64,000 nt of DNA, from NCBI GenBank assembly GCA_947489425.1, contig CANLDL010000004.1, forward strand, positions 372,001-436,000, given 5' to 3'. Both the position numbers and the translations under genes were made by a program. The stretch's first letter is position 1. Each line of letters begins with the position of its first letter. The notes beneath the pieces were generated by a model, which saw nothing but the letters and a program-made list of their open reading frames with translations, had not been told where the DNA came from and did not search any database. Shown piece after piece: positions 37,734 to 46,695 of the stretch. This stretch comes from an uncultured Pseudomonadales bacterium (GTDB taxonomy: Bacteria; Pseudomonadota; Gammaproteobacteria; Pseudomonadales; Cellvibrionaceae).

Positions 37734-39254
37734 ATGACCACAATAATTAAACAAGATGATGTAATTGATAGTATTGCTGATGCATTGCAATTTATTTCAT
37801 ATTATCACCCGCTTGATTTTATTCAGGCCGTTCATCAAGCCTATGAGCGTGAAGCTAATCCGGCGGCAAAAGATGCAATGGCTCAAATTCTTATTAATTC
37901 GCGTATGTGTGCCGAAGGTCATAGGCCTATTTGTCAAGATACCGGTATCGTGTCTGCCTTTGTTGAAGTAGGTATGGATGTCCAATTTGAGGCCACTATG
38001 GGCCTTGATGATATGATTAACGAAGGCGTAAGGCGTGCTTATAACCATCCCGAGAATTTACTGCGAGCATCAATTCTATCGGACCCAGATGGCGCCCGGA
38101 AAAATACAGGTGACAATACGCCTGCGGTAATCAATTACAAAATTGTTCCAGGCAACAAAGTTGAGGTGCATGTTGCGGCAAAAGGTGGCGGTAGTGAGGC
38201 CAAATCTAAGTTTGCTATGCTAAACCCTTCCGATTCAGTCGTCGATTGGATTCTTAGCGTTGTACCTACTATGGGTGCTGGCTGGTGCCCTCCAGGTATT
38301 TTAGGCGTAGGTATTGGCGGCACTGCAGAAAAAGCCATGATACTTGCGAAAGAAGCACTATTAGAGCCTATCAATATACAAGAATTGCAAGAAAAAGGTG
38401 CAGAAAACAGAGCAGAAGAGCTACGTTTAGAACTCCACGATAAAGTGAATCGTCTAGGTATTGGTGCACAAGGTCTGGGGGGCTTAACCACGGTATTAGA
38501 TGTTAAAGTAAAAGACTTTCCTTCACATGCGGCCAATAAAGCTGTGGCAATTATCCCAAATTGTGCCGCGACGCGTCATACTCATTTTACATTGGATGGA
38601 TCTGGCCCTGCGACACAAACACCTCCGAGTTTAGATGATTGGCCAAAAATTGCTTGGGAAATTGGTGATAGTACCCGCCGTGTCAATTTAGATACTGTGA
38701 CTCCAGCAGATGTACTTGAATGGCAGCCAGGAGAAACTATTTTACTATCAGGTAAATTATTAACAGGACGGGATGCTGCTCATAAGCGTATGGTTGATAT
38801 GATCAACAAAGGTGAAGAACTCCCAGTCGACCTAAAAGGCCGTTTTATCTATTATGTAGGCCCAGTTGACCCTATAGGTGGTGAAGTCGTCGGGCCTGCA
38901 GGGCCTACAACGGCTACTCGTATGGATAAATTTACGCGGACTATGCTCGAAAAAACCGGCCTTTTAGGTATGGTAGGTAAAGCAGAGCGTGGTGTGGAGG
39001 CTATTGGTGCCATCAAAGATAATAAAGCAGTATATTTAATGGCCGTAGGTGGTTCTGCGTACTTAGTCTCTAAAGCGATTATTGGTTCAAAAGTGCTCGC
39101 CTTCGAAGATCTTGGTATGGAAGCGATCTATGAGTTTGAAATCAAAGATATGCCTGTAACTGTTGCTGTTGATTCAAAAGGTGAGTCTGTACACCAAACT
39201 GGCCCAGAGATATGGAAGGCCAAGATTGAAGAAGGTGTATTATCGATTCAATAA
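37734..39254 (+). CDS. Class I fumarate hydratase (4Fe-4S)
   Basis: This oxygen-sensitive iron-sulfur enzyme interconverts fumarate and malate in the TCA cycle. The 506-residue protein combines the N-terminal (alpha) and C-terminal (beta) domains on one chain, as in E. coli FumA/FumB. The three cluster Cys lie in the ICQDTGI segment (about residue 63), in NCAATRHTHF near 280, and in the intervening GWCPPGILGVGIGGTAE. The C-terminal part includes GPVDPIGGEVVGPAGPTTATRMD. Stand-alone transcription is likely, with about 90 nt of upstream sequence. Confidence 0.96.
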   Translation: MTTIIKQDDVIDSIADALQFISYYHPLDFIQAVHQAYEREANPAAKDAMAQILINSRMCAEGHRPICQDTGIVSAFVEVGMDVQFEATMGLDDMINEGVRRAYNHPENLLRASILSDPDGARKNTGDNTPAVINYKIVPGNKVEVHVAAKGGGSEAKSKFAMLNPSDSVVDWILSVVPTMGAGWCPPGILGVGIGGTAEKAMILAKEALLEPINIQELQEKGAENRAEELRLELHDKVNRLGIGAQGLGGLTTVLDVKVKDFPSHAANKAVAIIPNCAATRHTHFTLDGSGPATQTPPSLDDWPKIAWEIGDSTRRVNLDTVTPADVLEWQPGETILLSGKLLTGRDAAHKRMVDMINKGEELPVDLKGRFIYYVGPVDPIGGEVVGPAGPTTATRMDKFTRTMLEKTGLLGMVGKAERGVEAIGAIKDNKAVYLMAVGGSAYLVSKAIIGSKVLAFEDLGMEAIYEFEIKDMPVTVAVDSKGESVHQTGPEIWKAKIEEGVLSIQ

Positions 39255-39364
39255 GTGTGAGTATATTAGCGTTTATATAGTGTTCACCTATATATGAGAT
39301 CCTTATATACAACACGCTACTAAGAGTCGCAGCGTATAAATTGCTTAAATACTGGAGAATAGTT

Positions 39365-39718
39365 ATGTCACCTACCAATAAGCAACCTCTTACAGCACAA
39401 ATCTGTGAAGCTTGTCTTCCAGATGCGCCGTTAGTTACAGAACAAGAGCAAATAGAATTACTTGCCGAGTTAACTGATTGGAGCATTATCGTAGAAGAAA
39501 ATGTGAAGCAGCTATCAAAGCAATATATGTTTGGCAATTTTGTAGAGGCGCAGGCTTTTAGCAATCAAGTAGGCGAGATTGCCGAACAGGCAGGACATCA
39601 CCCTGCCATATTGACTGAATGGGGCAAGGTTACAGTACGTTGGTGGTCCCATAAGATTGCTGGACTTCACAAAAATGACTTTGTTATGGCTGCAAAGACG
39701 GATTTAATAAGAAAATAG
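39365..39718 (+). CDS. phhB: 4a-hydroxytetrahydrobiopterin dehydratase (pterin carbinolamine dehydratase)
   Basis: The enzyme recycles the pterin cofactor of aromatic amino acid hydroxylases, and related copies in bacteria serve in pterin metabolism or molybdenum cofactor-dependent systems. I start at the ATG at 39365, preceded by TGGAGA, giving 117 residues; the TTG further up is unlikely. The active-site histidines are in [20 protein letters not shown], and the [10 protein letters not shown] segment is typical. No phenylalanine hydroxylase (phhA) gene lies nearby, so the physiological partner is unclear. Confidence 0.93.
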   Translation: MSPTNKQPLTAQICEACLPDAPLVTEQEQIELLAELTDWSIIVEENVKQLSKQYMFGNFVEAQAFSNQVGEIAEQAGHHPAILTEWGKVTVRWWSHKIAGLHKNDFVMAAKTDLIRK

Positions 39719-39877
39719 AAGGTTTTTATTATTTATTAGGCATTTTCGTTATTTGTTACTTGAGTTGTTGGGCAATAAAGCCCAGAATTAGGACGACAAT
39801 TGTTATTATTAAATATTTTTATTTACTCTCGGTTATTAATAACTAAAAATTAAAAAATAGGACTTTAGGAGGTCTTC

Positions 39878-40495
39878 ATGGTTAAGAAAATAGCAAGTTT
39901 AAGTGCCATTGCATTAACAGCTGCTTTTATGAGTACAGGTGCGTTAGCTCACTCAGGTGATAATTTAACTAATGGCTCTGGTGAAAGAGTACTAGATGGT
40001 AGAGGTAATTGTGTATTAGCCACCTATGGTGAAGAGCTTTGTAATGTACCCGCTCCCGCTGCTCCAACACCAGTTGCTGCGCCAAAACCAGCGCCTGCTC
40101 CTATTGTTGTACCGGAGCCACCAAAACGTGTTGTTGAAAATGTGAGCTTCTCTGGCGATGCTTTATTCGCAACTAATAGCTCTGTATTGACTGATGCTGG
40201 TAAAGCATCAATCGACCCAGTTATCGAAGGTTCTCGTAACTTTAATAATTTTAAAGTTTCACTATTCGGCCATGCGGATAGCCGTGGTGATGCTGCTTAT
40301 AACCAAGGCTTATCTGAGCGTCGTGCACAAGCAGTTGCTGATTATATGATCAGTAAAGGTGTTGCTGCTTCTGCTATTTCTGTTTTTGGCCGTGGTGAGA
40401 CTGAGCCTGTTGCATCAAATGCTACAGCAGAAGGGCGCGCTAAAAACCGCCGTGTTGATGCATCTTTCAGTGGTGAGAAAATCACCTTTAAATAA
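39878..40495 (+). CDS. OmpA-family outer membrane/peptidoglycan-binding protein
   Basis: This 205-residue exported protein has a signal peptide of about 24 residues ending GALA. A short region with two Cys (GNCVLATYGEELCNV) that could form a disulfide comes next, then a Pro/Ala-rich linker at about 57-85. An OmpA C-terminal domain from about 92 contains FGHADSRGDAAYNQGLSERRA and AEGRAKNRRVD, the peptidoglycan-binding signature. No lipobox is present and there is no N-terminal beta-barrel, so it is probably periplasmic and bound to the wall. A strong AGGAGG Shine-Dalgarno suggests high expression. A terminator follows. Confidence 0.92.
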   Translation: MVKKIASLSAIALTAAFMSTGALAHSGDNLTNGSGERVLDGRGNCVLATYGEELCNVPAPAAPTPVAAPKPAPAPIVVPEPPKRVVENVSFSGDALFATNSSVLTDAGKASIDPVIEGSRNFNNFKVSLFGHADSRGDAAYNQGLSERRAQAVADYMISKGVAASAISVFGRGETEPVASNATAEGRAKNRRVDASFSGEKITFK

Positions 40496-40521
40496 TACAC
40501 CTTATTGTATTGTTTAATAAA

Positions 40522-40548
40522 AGCCTCGCTCTTATGCGGGGCTTTTTT
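40522..40548 (+). terminator. Rho-independent terminator after the OmpA-like gene
   Basis: AGCCTCGC and GCGGGGCT form an eight-pair stem (one T-G) with a short loop, followed directly by TTTTTT. It lies about 25 nt after the stop codon and isolates the OmpA-like gene from sbcB. Confidence 0.9.
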
Positions 40549-40592
40549 ATAATTATCGAATACTAAACTAGCCACTCGTTAGGTAGAGCATA

Positions 40593-42008
40593 TTGAATAC
40601 ACTTTATTGGCACGATTATGAAACCTGGGGAGCAAAGCCTAGCGTTGATAAGCCTTCACAATTTGCAGGTATTCGAACCGATGAAGATTTGAATATAGTC
40701 GGTGAGCCCTTAGTAATTTTTTGTAAGCCTAACGACGACTGTCTACCACAGCCGCAAGCCTGTTTAATTACTGCTATTACTCCGCAAATAGCGCTACAAA
40801 AAGGCAAAACCGAGAACGATTTTTTTAGATTAATCCATGAGCAGTTGGCTACACCCGGTACTTGTGGTGTGGGCTATAACAGTATACGTTTTGATGATGA
40901 AGTCACGCGTTTTGGTCTATATCGTAACTTTTACGATCCTTACGAGAGGGAATGGAAATGGGGTAATAGCCGCTGGGATATTATTGATATCGTTAGGTTA
41001 GTTTACGCCTTAAAGCCAAATGCGTTGAATTGGCCATTACGAGAAGATGGCTCTCCTAGTTTTAAATTAGAGCTATTGAGCGAAGCTAATGGCATAGAAC
41101 ATATATCAGCTCATGATGCGCTATCCGATGTCCACGCAACTATTGCACTTGCCAAGTTAATCAAAATTAAAGAACCTAAGCTATACGACTACTGCTACCA
41201 ATTGCGTGATAAGCATCGTGTTGGGGCATTGATCGATATCGATAACAGAAAGCCTTTTTTACATATCTCGTCACGCTTTCCAGCCATTAATGGCTGTGCC
41301 GCTTTATTAGTACCCTTAATGAAGCATCCAGAAAACAATAATAGTGTTATTTGTTACGATCTTGCGACAGACCCTTCCGACTTACTAGGCTTAAGTGCCG
41401 ATGAAATTAGAGAAAGAGTTTATGTTAAGCAAGCAGATTTAGCACAAGGGATGACCCGTATCCCTCTAAAAGAAGTTCATTTGAATAAATCACCGATGGT
41501 AATCACATCAAAAATGTTGGATGAGAAGACATCACAGCGTCTGAATATTGATAAACAACAATGTGAATTAAATTGGCAAAAGCTCTGTCGTGTTGATTTA
41601 AAGAGAAAATTAACAGAAATCTATGAGAATAGATCCTTTGAGGTTAGCACCGATAGCGAGCAAAGGCTCTACGATGGCTTTATTAACAACAGTGACCGTG
41701 CACTATTTGCCGATATTCGTGAAGCTGCTCCTGAATCACTAGGTCTATTTGCTGACAAGCTAAAGGACAAGCGCTTAACAACTCTCTTGTTTCGTTATCG
41801 AGCGCGCTATTACCCAGAGACTCTAACAGAGTCTGAACAGCATAGATGGCAGGAGTGGCGCTACCATCGCTTGACCGATAAGAATATGGGAGCAAGCCTA
41901 ACCTTATCGCATTATTTTACGGAGCTGGAGGCATTGCGCCATCAGCAAGGTGTGGATCAAAATATAGTTGATAAGCTTATACAGTACGGTGATGCGCTTT
42001 TACAATGA
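40593..42008 (+). CDS. sbcB: Exodeoxyribonuclease I SbcB, TTG start
   Basis: ExoI degrades single-stranded DNA 3' to 5' and acts in recombination and mismatch repair. The 471-residue product (E. coli 475) aligns from the first residues with HDYETWGAKPSVDKPSQF. DEDDh nuclease motifs are HDYET, GYNSIRFDDEV and AHDALSDVHATIALAKL. SH3-like and C-terminal helical regions follow. The start must be TTG at 40593, since the catalytic motif begins eight residues later and no ATG precedes it in frame. AGGTAGA lies upstream. The strand and neighbours suggest a monocistronic gene. Confidence 0.96.
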   Translation: MNTLYWHDYETWGAKPSVDKPSQFAGIRTDEDLNIVGEPLVIFCKPNDDCLPQPQACLITAITPQIALQKGKTENDFFRLIHEQLATPGTCGVGYNSIRFDDEVTRFGLYRNFYDPYEREWKWGNSRWDIIDIVRLVYALKPNALNWPLREDGSPSFKLELLSEANGIEHISAHDALSDVHATIALAKLIKIKEPKLYDYCYQLRDKHRVGALIDIDNRKPFLHISSRFPAINGCAALLVPLMKHPENNNSVICYDLATDPSDLLGLSADEIRERVYVKQADLAQGMTRIPLKEVHLNKSPMVITSKMLDEKTSQRLNIDKQQCELNWQKLCRVDLKRKLTEIYENRSFEVSTDSEQRLYDGFINNSDRALFADIREAAPESLGLFADKLKDKRLTTLLFRYRARYYPETLTESEQHRWQEWRYHRLTDKNMGASLTLSHYFTELEALRHQQGVDQNIVDKLIQYGDALLQ

Positions 42009-42160
42009 GAGTATTTTTTAATGTCTATGTGCCAAAAATAAGCCGTTGCGAATCAATAAGGTAGGACATCATCTAACAAAGTGAGTATCATATCGTTTTT
42101 ATAAATAATGCTATTACATTTGCGTATTTTGTTATAAAACTTATTATTTAAGGCTTTTTT

Positions 42161-43174
42161 GTGAATTTTACTGGCGCCCATATTTTATCTATTCAACAAT
42201 TCGAGCAGGCTGATATCGAAGCAATATTTAATGTGGCTGATGCAATGCTGCCCTATGCTCGACGGCAAAAAGCGACCCGCGTACTTGAGGGTGCTATTAT
42301 GGGTAATATGTTTTTTGAGCCTAGTACACGTACCCGCGTTAGCTTTGGTAGTGCATTTAATCTACTTGGTGGTAATGTGCGTGAGACAACGGGTTTTGAA
42401 AGCTCGGCGATTGCTAAGGGTGAATCACTTTATGACACTGCCCGTGTGTTATCTGGTTATAGTGATGTTGTTTGTATGCGCCACCCTCAAGCAGGCTCTG
42501 TTGGTGAGTTTGCTAAAGCAAGTCGTGTTCCTGTTATCAATGGTGGTGATGGATCCAACGAGCATCCTACCCAAGCACTATTAGATTTATATACTATACG
42601 CAAAGAACTGTCCTCTAAAGGGCGCGATATAGATGGTGCACGCATCGCTATGATTGGCGATTTAAAATATGGCCGTACGGTACATTCGCTTTGTAAATTG
42701 CTCAATCTTTACAAGGGTTTGCATATCAGTCTTGTGTCTCCTAAAGAGCTGTCGATGCCAGCTGAGCTAGTCGAAATGATGCGAGAAAATGGCCACCGAG
42801 TCTCCGTTTCGGAGGAGCTGGGCTCGAGTATTACTAATGTCGATATTGCGTACTCAACACGCATACAAGAAGAGCGCTTTCAAACAAGGGAAGAAGCCGA
42901 CTTGTATCGGGGGCGTTTTCGCCTCAATCAAAGTATTTACACGCAATTTTGTGAGCCAAATACTGTTATTATGCACCCATTGCCAAGAGATTCTCGCTCA
43001 GAGGCAAATGAGCTGGACAGTGACCTTGATGAGAATCCCAACTTAGCGATTTTTCGTCAAGCTGATAATGGTGTTATTGTACGTATGGCATTGTTTGCTA
43101 TGGTATTAGATGTTGTACACCTAGTTGATAAGTACACGCATGATGTACGTTGGTTTCCCGGTATTGGCCGTTAA
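42161..43174 (+). CDS. pyrB: Aspartate carbamoyltransferase catalytic chain, GTG start
   Basis: PyrB makes carbamoyl aspartate in pyrimidine synthesis. The 337-residue protein shows the carbamoyl phosphate site FFEPSTRTRVSF, then CMRHPQAG, INGGDGSNEHPTQALLDLY and MHPLPRDSR. The start is GTG at 42161 with AAGG upstream. Neither a regulatory pyrI gene nor a pyrC-like pseudo-dihydroorotase gene follows, so the holoenzyme type is not evident. The chain is about 25 residues longer than E. coli PyrB, mostly at the C-terminus (DKYTHDVRWFPGIGR). Confidence 0.95.
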   Translation: MNFTGAHILSIQQFEQADIEAIFNVADAMLPYARRQKATRVLEGAIMGNMFFEPSTRTRVSFGSAFNLLGGNVRETTGFESSAIAKGESLYDTARVLSGYSDVVCMRHPQAGSVGEFAKASRVPVINGGDGSNEHPTQALLDLYTIRKELSSKGRDIDGARIAMIGDLKYGRTVHSLCKLLNLYKGLHISLVSPKELSMPAELVEMMRENGHRVSVSEELGSSITNVDIAYSTRIQEERFQTREEADLYRGRFRLNQSIYTQFCEPNTVIMHPLPRDSRSEANELDSDLDENPNLAIFRQADNGVIVRMALFAMVLDVVHLVDKYTHDVRWFPGIGR

Positions 43175-43204
43175 CATTAGTTTTAATAAATAAAAATATA
43201 TCCA

Positions 43205-44374
43205 ATGAATCAATTTGATGATATTCGTCCCTATAGTGATGCAGAAGTCGTCCCTATGATCGATCGACTGTTAAAAAACCAAGAGTTTTTAGCAGCTGTT
43301 ACCCGATTTCGTTTTCCTAAATTAAGCAACTTTTTTGTTCCTTTAATGATACCTATTGTTAGGCATTATGTTGCAAAACAAGTATGTGAAGTAAAGACGA
43401 TAGATGATTTACAGGCTCTGATTAAGCGCTATGTTGATCGTATGATTCGTGAGACCAGTAGTGGCTTAACGATCACAGGTAAAAGGCATCTTGATGTCAG
43501 CAAAAATTATTTATTTATTAGTAACCATCGCGATATTGTTGTTGATCCAGCGATTGTTAATCTTGCTATACATCAGTGCGGTTTTACTACATTACAGATA
43601 GCTACTGGCGACAATTTATTTACCAAGCCTTATGTCTCTGACCTAATGCGTATTAACAAAAGCTTTATTGTTAATCGCTCTGCAACTAAGCCACGAGAAA
43701 AACTAAAAGCAGCAAAATTATTATCAGAATATATTTATCATGTGGCCACAGAGCTTAAGGATAATATTTGGATAGCCCAACGCGAAGGGCGCGCCAAAAA
43801 TGGTGTTGATAGAACTAACAGTGCAGTGATTGGTATGTTGGCTTTAAACAAGCCAAAAGCGGCTGATTTAAGCAATTATATTAGAGAACTTAATATTGTG
43901 CCGGTCTCTATTTCCTACGAGCGCGACCCCTGTGATATTGCCAAGGCAAGAGAGTTGTATGCGCATAGAGAACACGGTGAGTATGAAAAAGACGAGCATG
44001 AAGATGCCAGTAGTATTGCTCAAGGCATCACAGGTTTTAAAGGCCGGATTCATGTAGCATTTGGTGAGCCTCTAAGCGGCCATTACGAGACTACTGACGA
44101 GGTCGTTGCCGAGCTGGATCAACAAATTATTTCAAATTATGTGCTGCAGCCAAGTAATTGTATTGCCTATAAAGAGTTACATGGCAGTTTGCCCGACAAT
44201 ATAGAAATCACCCATCAAAAAATCCCCTTTAAAGAAGAAGATTTTATAACGGAGATCCAACAGTTTCGCCAGCACATTGCCCAGTGCGATGAAGCTTATC
44301 GAGATATTTTGTTAGCTATGTATGCAAACCCCATAGTTTGTCAGCAGTCACACAAAACGACACAAGCAACATAA
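43205..44374 (+). CDS. PlsC-like glycerophospholipid acyltransferase
   Basis: This 389-residue protein belongs to the acylglycerolphosphate acyltransferase superfamily. The block-I motif appears as ISNHRDIVVDPA, with five rather than four residues between His and the second Asp. An EGR motif (QREGRAKNG) lies about 95 residues later, and IVPVSISYERDP resembles block IV. No strong membrane segment is seen, and the C-terminal 130 residues are unlike short PlsC. It may acylate phospholipids or ornithine-type lipids; substrate is unknown. It sits 30 nt after pyrB and 3 nt before dinG, so co-transcription is likely. Confidence 0.8.
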   Translation: MNQFDDIRPYSDAEVVPMIDRLLKNQEFLAAVTRFRFPKLSNFFVPLMIPIVRHYVAKQVCEVKTIDDLQALIKRYVDRMIRETSSGLTITGKRHLDVSKNYLFISNHRDIVVDPAIVNLAIHQCGFTTLQIATGDNLFTKPYVSDLMRINKSFIVNRSATKPREKLKAAKLLSEYIYHVATELKDNIWIAQREGRAKNGVDRTNSAVIGMLALNKPKAADLSNYIRELNIVPVSISYERDPCDIAKARELYAHREHGEYEKDEHEDASSIAQGITGFKGRIHVAFGEPLSGHYETTDEVVAELDQQIISNYVLQPSNCIAYKELHGSLPDNIEITHQKIPFKEEDFITEIQQFRQHIAQCDEAYRDILLAMYANPIVCQQSHKTTQAT

Positions 44375-44377
44375 GCG

Positions 44378-46621
44378 ATGCTGAGTGATGAACTTAAAAC
44401 GACGATACAGTCAGTTTATCGCGAGTTTTTGGCATCTCGTGAGCTAGCTCCGCGCCACGGTCAAAAGCTGATGATTGCTAATATTGCCAACACATTGGCA
44501 AATATTAGAACAGATAATCATGGGGTTAGACTACATTTAAACCCAGATTCCGTAGCCTCAGAGCCCAAGTCACAAGAAAATAAAAAGTCTAAGTTCAATA
44601 AAGAACAAGTTGATAACCCCCACCTTTGTATAGTTGAGGCAGGTACCGGTACAGGTAAAACTGTTGCCTATCTTTTAGCAGCTATCCCTATTGCACAAGC
44701 GCTTAATAAAAAATTAGTTGTCTCTACTGCAACAATTGCATTGCAAGAGCAAATTGTTCAAAAAGATTTACCTGAAGTAAAAAATAATACTAACTTATCC
44801 TTTAATTTTAGTTTAGCAAAAGGGCGCGGTCGTTATTTATGTTTATCTAAGTTAGATCGTATTTTGATGAACAACGATGCTGAAATAGATTTATCCCAGT
44901 CATTTTTGGCAACTGATGCCGCTCCTGCTGATGAGCAAGCAATTACTATTTATAACTCAATGGTTGATGCCCTGAGTGCAGGAAAGTGGGACGGTGATAG
45001 AGATAGCTGGGAGCATGAAATAGACCCCAATGTTTGGGCGCCTGTGACAACGAATCATCGCGAGTGTACGGGGCGGCGCTGCTCAAATGTTAATAGCTGT
45101 AGCTTTTTTAAGGCGCGTGATGCTATCGATAAATATGATCTTATTGTTGCTAATCACGATTTAGTATTGGCAGATCTAGCGCTTGGCGGCGGCGCAATTT
45201 TACCCAAGCCAGAAGATACCATTTATATCTTTGACGAAGGTCACCACCTACCTGATAAAGCCCTCAATCATTTTGCCTACCACACACGTGTCGCAGCAAC
45301 GAGTAAATGGCTAGATCAAAGTCATAAAGCACTATCAAATATGCTGGGCGATATCAGTGGTGCGGGTAATGTTGATCACTATGCTGAGCAATTGCCGTCG
45401 CTCTTTTTAGATGCGAAACAAAGTCTTGAGAGAATATACCCACAGTGCCAGCAATTAATGGATGAGCAATTAGCCAATGACAATAATTTTAGTGCTAACG
45501 GGTTCAATCGAGATACTAAGCGTTATCGTTTTGAGCAGGGTATTCCTCCAGCAGAATTTATAAGCTCAGCAGAGACTCTTGCTCAAAAATTTGATCGCTT
45601 AAACTCGGTATTAACCAATGTGGCCAGTGAAATCCAAGAGGCTATGGAGGATGGTTATTGTGCCGTCCCTAAAATTGATTTAGAAACTTGGTTTCCCGTT
45701 GTAGGTAACTGGCAATCTCGTAGCGAAGCTAATTTGAGCTTGTGGAAATCCTACAATATACCAGATACTCGTGATGCTTCAAAAACAATACCAACGGCGC
45801 GTTGGATAACACTGGTTGAGTTTTCTGGTGTGCTCGATTTTGAGGTATGTTCAAGCCCAATACTTGCTGCGAGTACACTAAAGTATCGTTTGTGGGAAGA
45901 GTGCTATGGTGCTGTCATTACCTCGGCAACATTGACTGCACTGGGTAGATACGATCGATTTATGATGCGTGCAGGGACAACGCAGGATCAACATTATAGT
46001 ATTATGCCAAGCCCTTTTGATTTTACGCGTGCTGTTTTACAAGTGCCAAAGTTTTGTGTCGAAGCGAATAATGCGCGTGAACATACTGAGAATATGGTTG
46101 AGTACTTACCTGATTTATTAGAAGAGCAAAAGGGTAGCTTGGTGCTCTTTTCGTCGCGCAAGCAAATGGAAGAAGTGTTTTACCAGCTGCGTCAATCGGT
46201 ACGCGATAGAATTTTAATGCAGGGCGAGTTATCCAAACAGGCTATGCTAGTTGAGCATAAAAAAATTATTAATGCGGGTAATACCAGTGTTTTATTTGGC
46301 CTTGCGAGTTTTGCTGAGGGAGTTGATCTTCCCGGCGATTTTTGTAGCCATGTGATTATTGCCAAATTACCTTTTGCAGTACCTGACGATCCGATAGAAG
46401 CTTCTCTTGCCGAGTGGATCGAAGCAAAAGGTGGCAATGCTTTTATGGATATCACTGTACCTGATGCAGCAATGAAACTCGTGCAGGCATGTGGTCGACT
46501 TTTACGAAAAGAAACAGATTCAGGAAAGATTACTATTTTGGATAGGCGTATTATTACCAAACGTTACGGTAAATTATTATTAAGCTGCCTACCTAACTAT
46601 ACAATCAAATTGGAAGCCTAA
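44378..46621 (+). CDS. dinG: ATP-dependent DNA helicase DinG
   Basis: DinG is an iron-sulfur XPD-like 5'-3' helicase that resolves R-loops and other structures. It has 747 residues. Walker A is EAGTGTGKTVAYLL near residue 90, the iron-sulfur cysteines are RYLCLSKL and ECTGRRCSNVNSCSF (spacing C-x4-C-x5-C matching E. coli), DEGH is in YIFDEGHHLPDKA, and the late helicase motif is QACGRLLRKETDSG. It begins four bases after the acyltransferase stop. A bidirectional terminator follows. Confidence 0.96.
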   Translation: MLSDELKTTIQSVYREFLASRELAPRHGQKLMIANIANTLANIRTDNHGVRLHLNPDSVASEPKSQENKKSKFNKEQVDNPHLCIVEAGTGTGKTVAYLLAAIPIAQALNKKLVVSTATIALQEQIVQKDLPEVKNNTNLSFNFSLAKGRGRYLCLSKLDRILMNNDAEIDLSQSFLATDAAPADEQAITIYNSMVDALSAGKWDGDRDSWEHEIDPNVWAPVTTNHRECTGRRCSNVNSCSFFKARDAIDKYDLIVANHDLVLADLALGGGAILPKPEDTIYIFDEGHHLPDKALNHFAYHTRVAATSKWLDQSHKALSNMLGDISGAGNVDHYAEQLPSLFLDAKQSLERIYPQCQQLMDEQLANDNNFSANGFNRDTKRYRFEQGIPPAEFISSAETLAQKFDRLNSVLTNVASEIQEAMEDGYCAVPKIDLETWFPVVGNWQSRSEANLSLWKSYNIPDTRDASKTIPTARWITLVEFSGVLDFEVCSSPILAASTLKYRLWEECYGAVITSATLTALGRYDRFMMRAGTTQDQHYSIMPSPFDFTRAVLQVPKFCVEANNAREHTENMVEYLPDLLEEQKGSLVLFSSRKQMEEVFYQLRQSVRDRILMQGELSKQAMLVEHKKIINAGNTSVLFGLASFAEGVDLPGDFCSHVIIAKLPFAVPDDPIEASLAEWIEAKGGNAFMDITVPDAAMKLVQACGRLLRKETDSGKITILDRRIITKRYGKLLLSCLPNYTIKLEA

Positions 46622-46652
46622 TATATTTATTGTTATACAAGTCAATAAAAAA

Positions 46653-46677
46653 AGCCTGCAAAAGCAGGCTTTTTTTA
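46653..46677. terminator. Bidirectional terminator between dinG and the hydrolase gene
   Basis: AGCCTGC and GCAGGCT form a perfect seven-pair stem with an AAAA loop, flanked by A-run and T-run, so it can stop transcription from both convergent genes. It fills most of the 74-nt gap. Confidence 0.9.
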
Positions 46678-46695
46678 TCATAAGTTTATTAGAGA

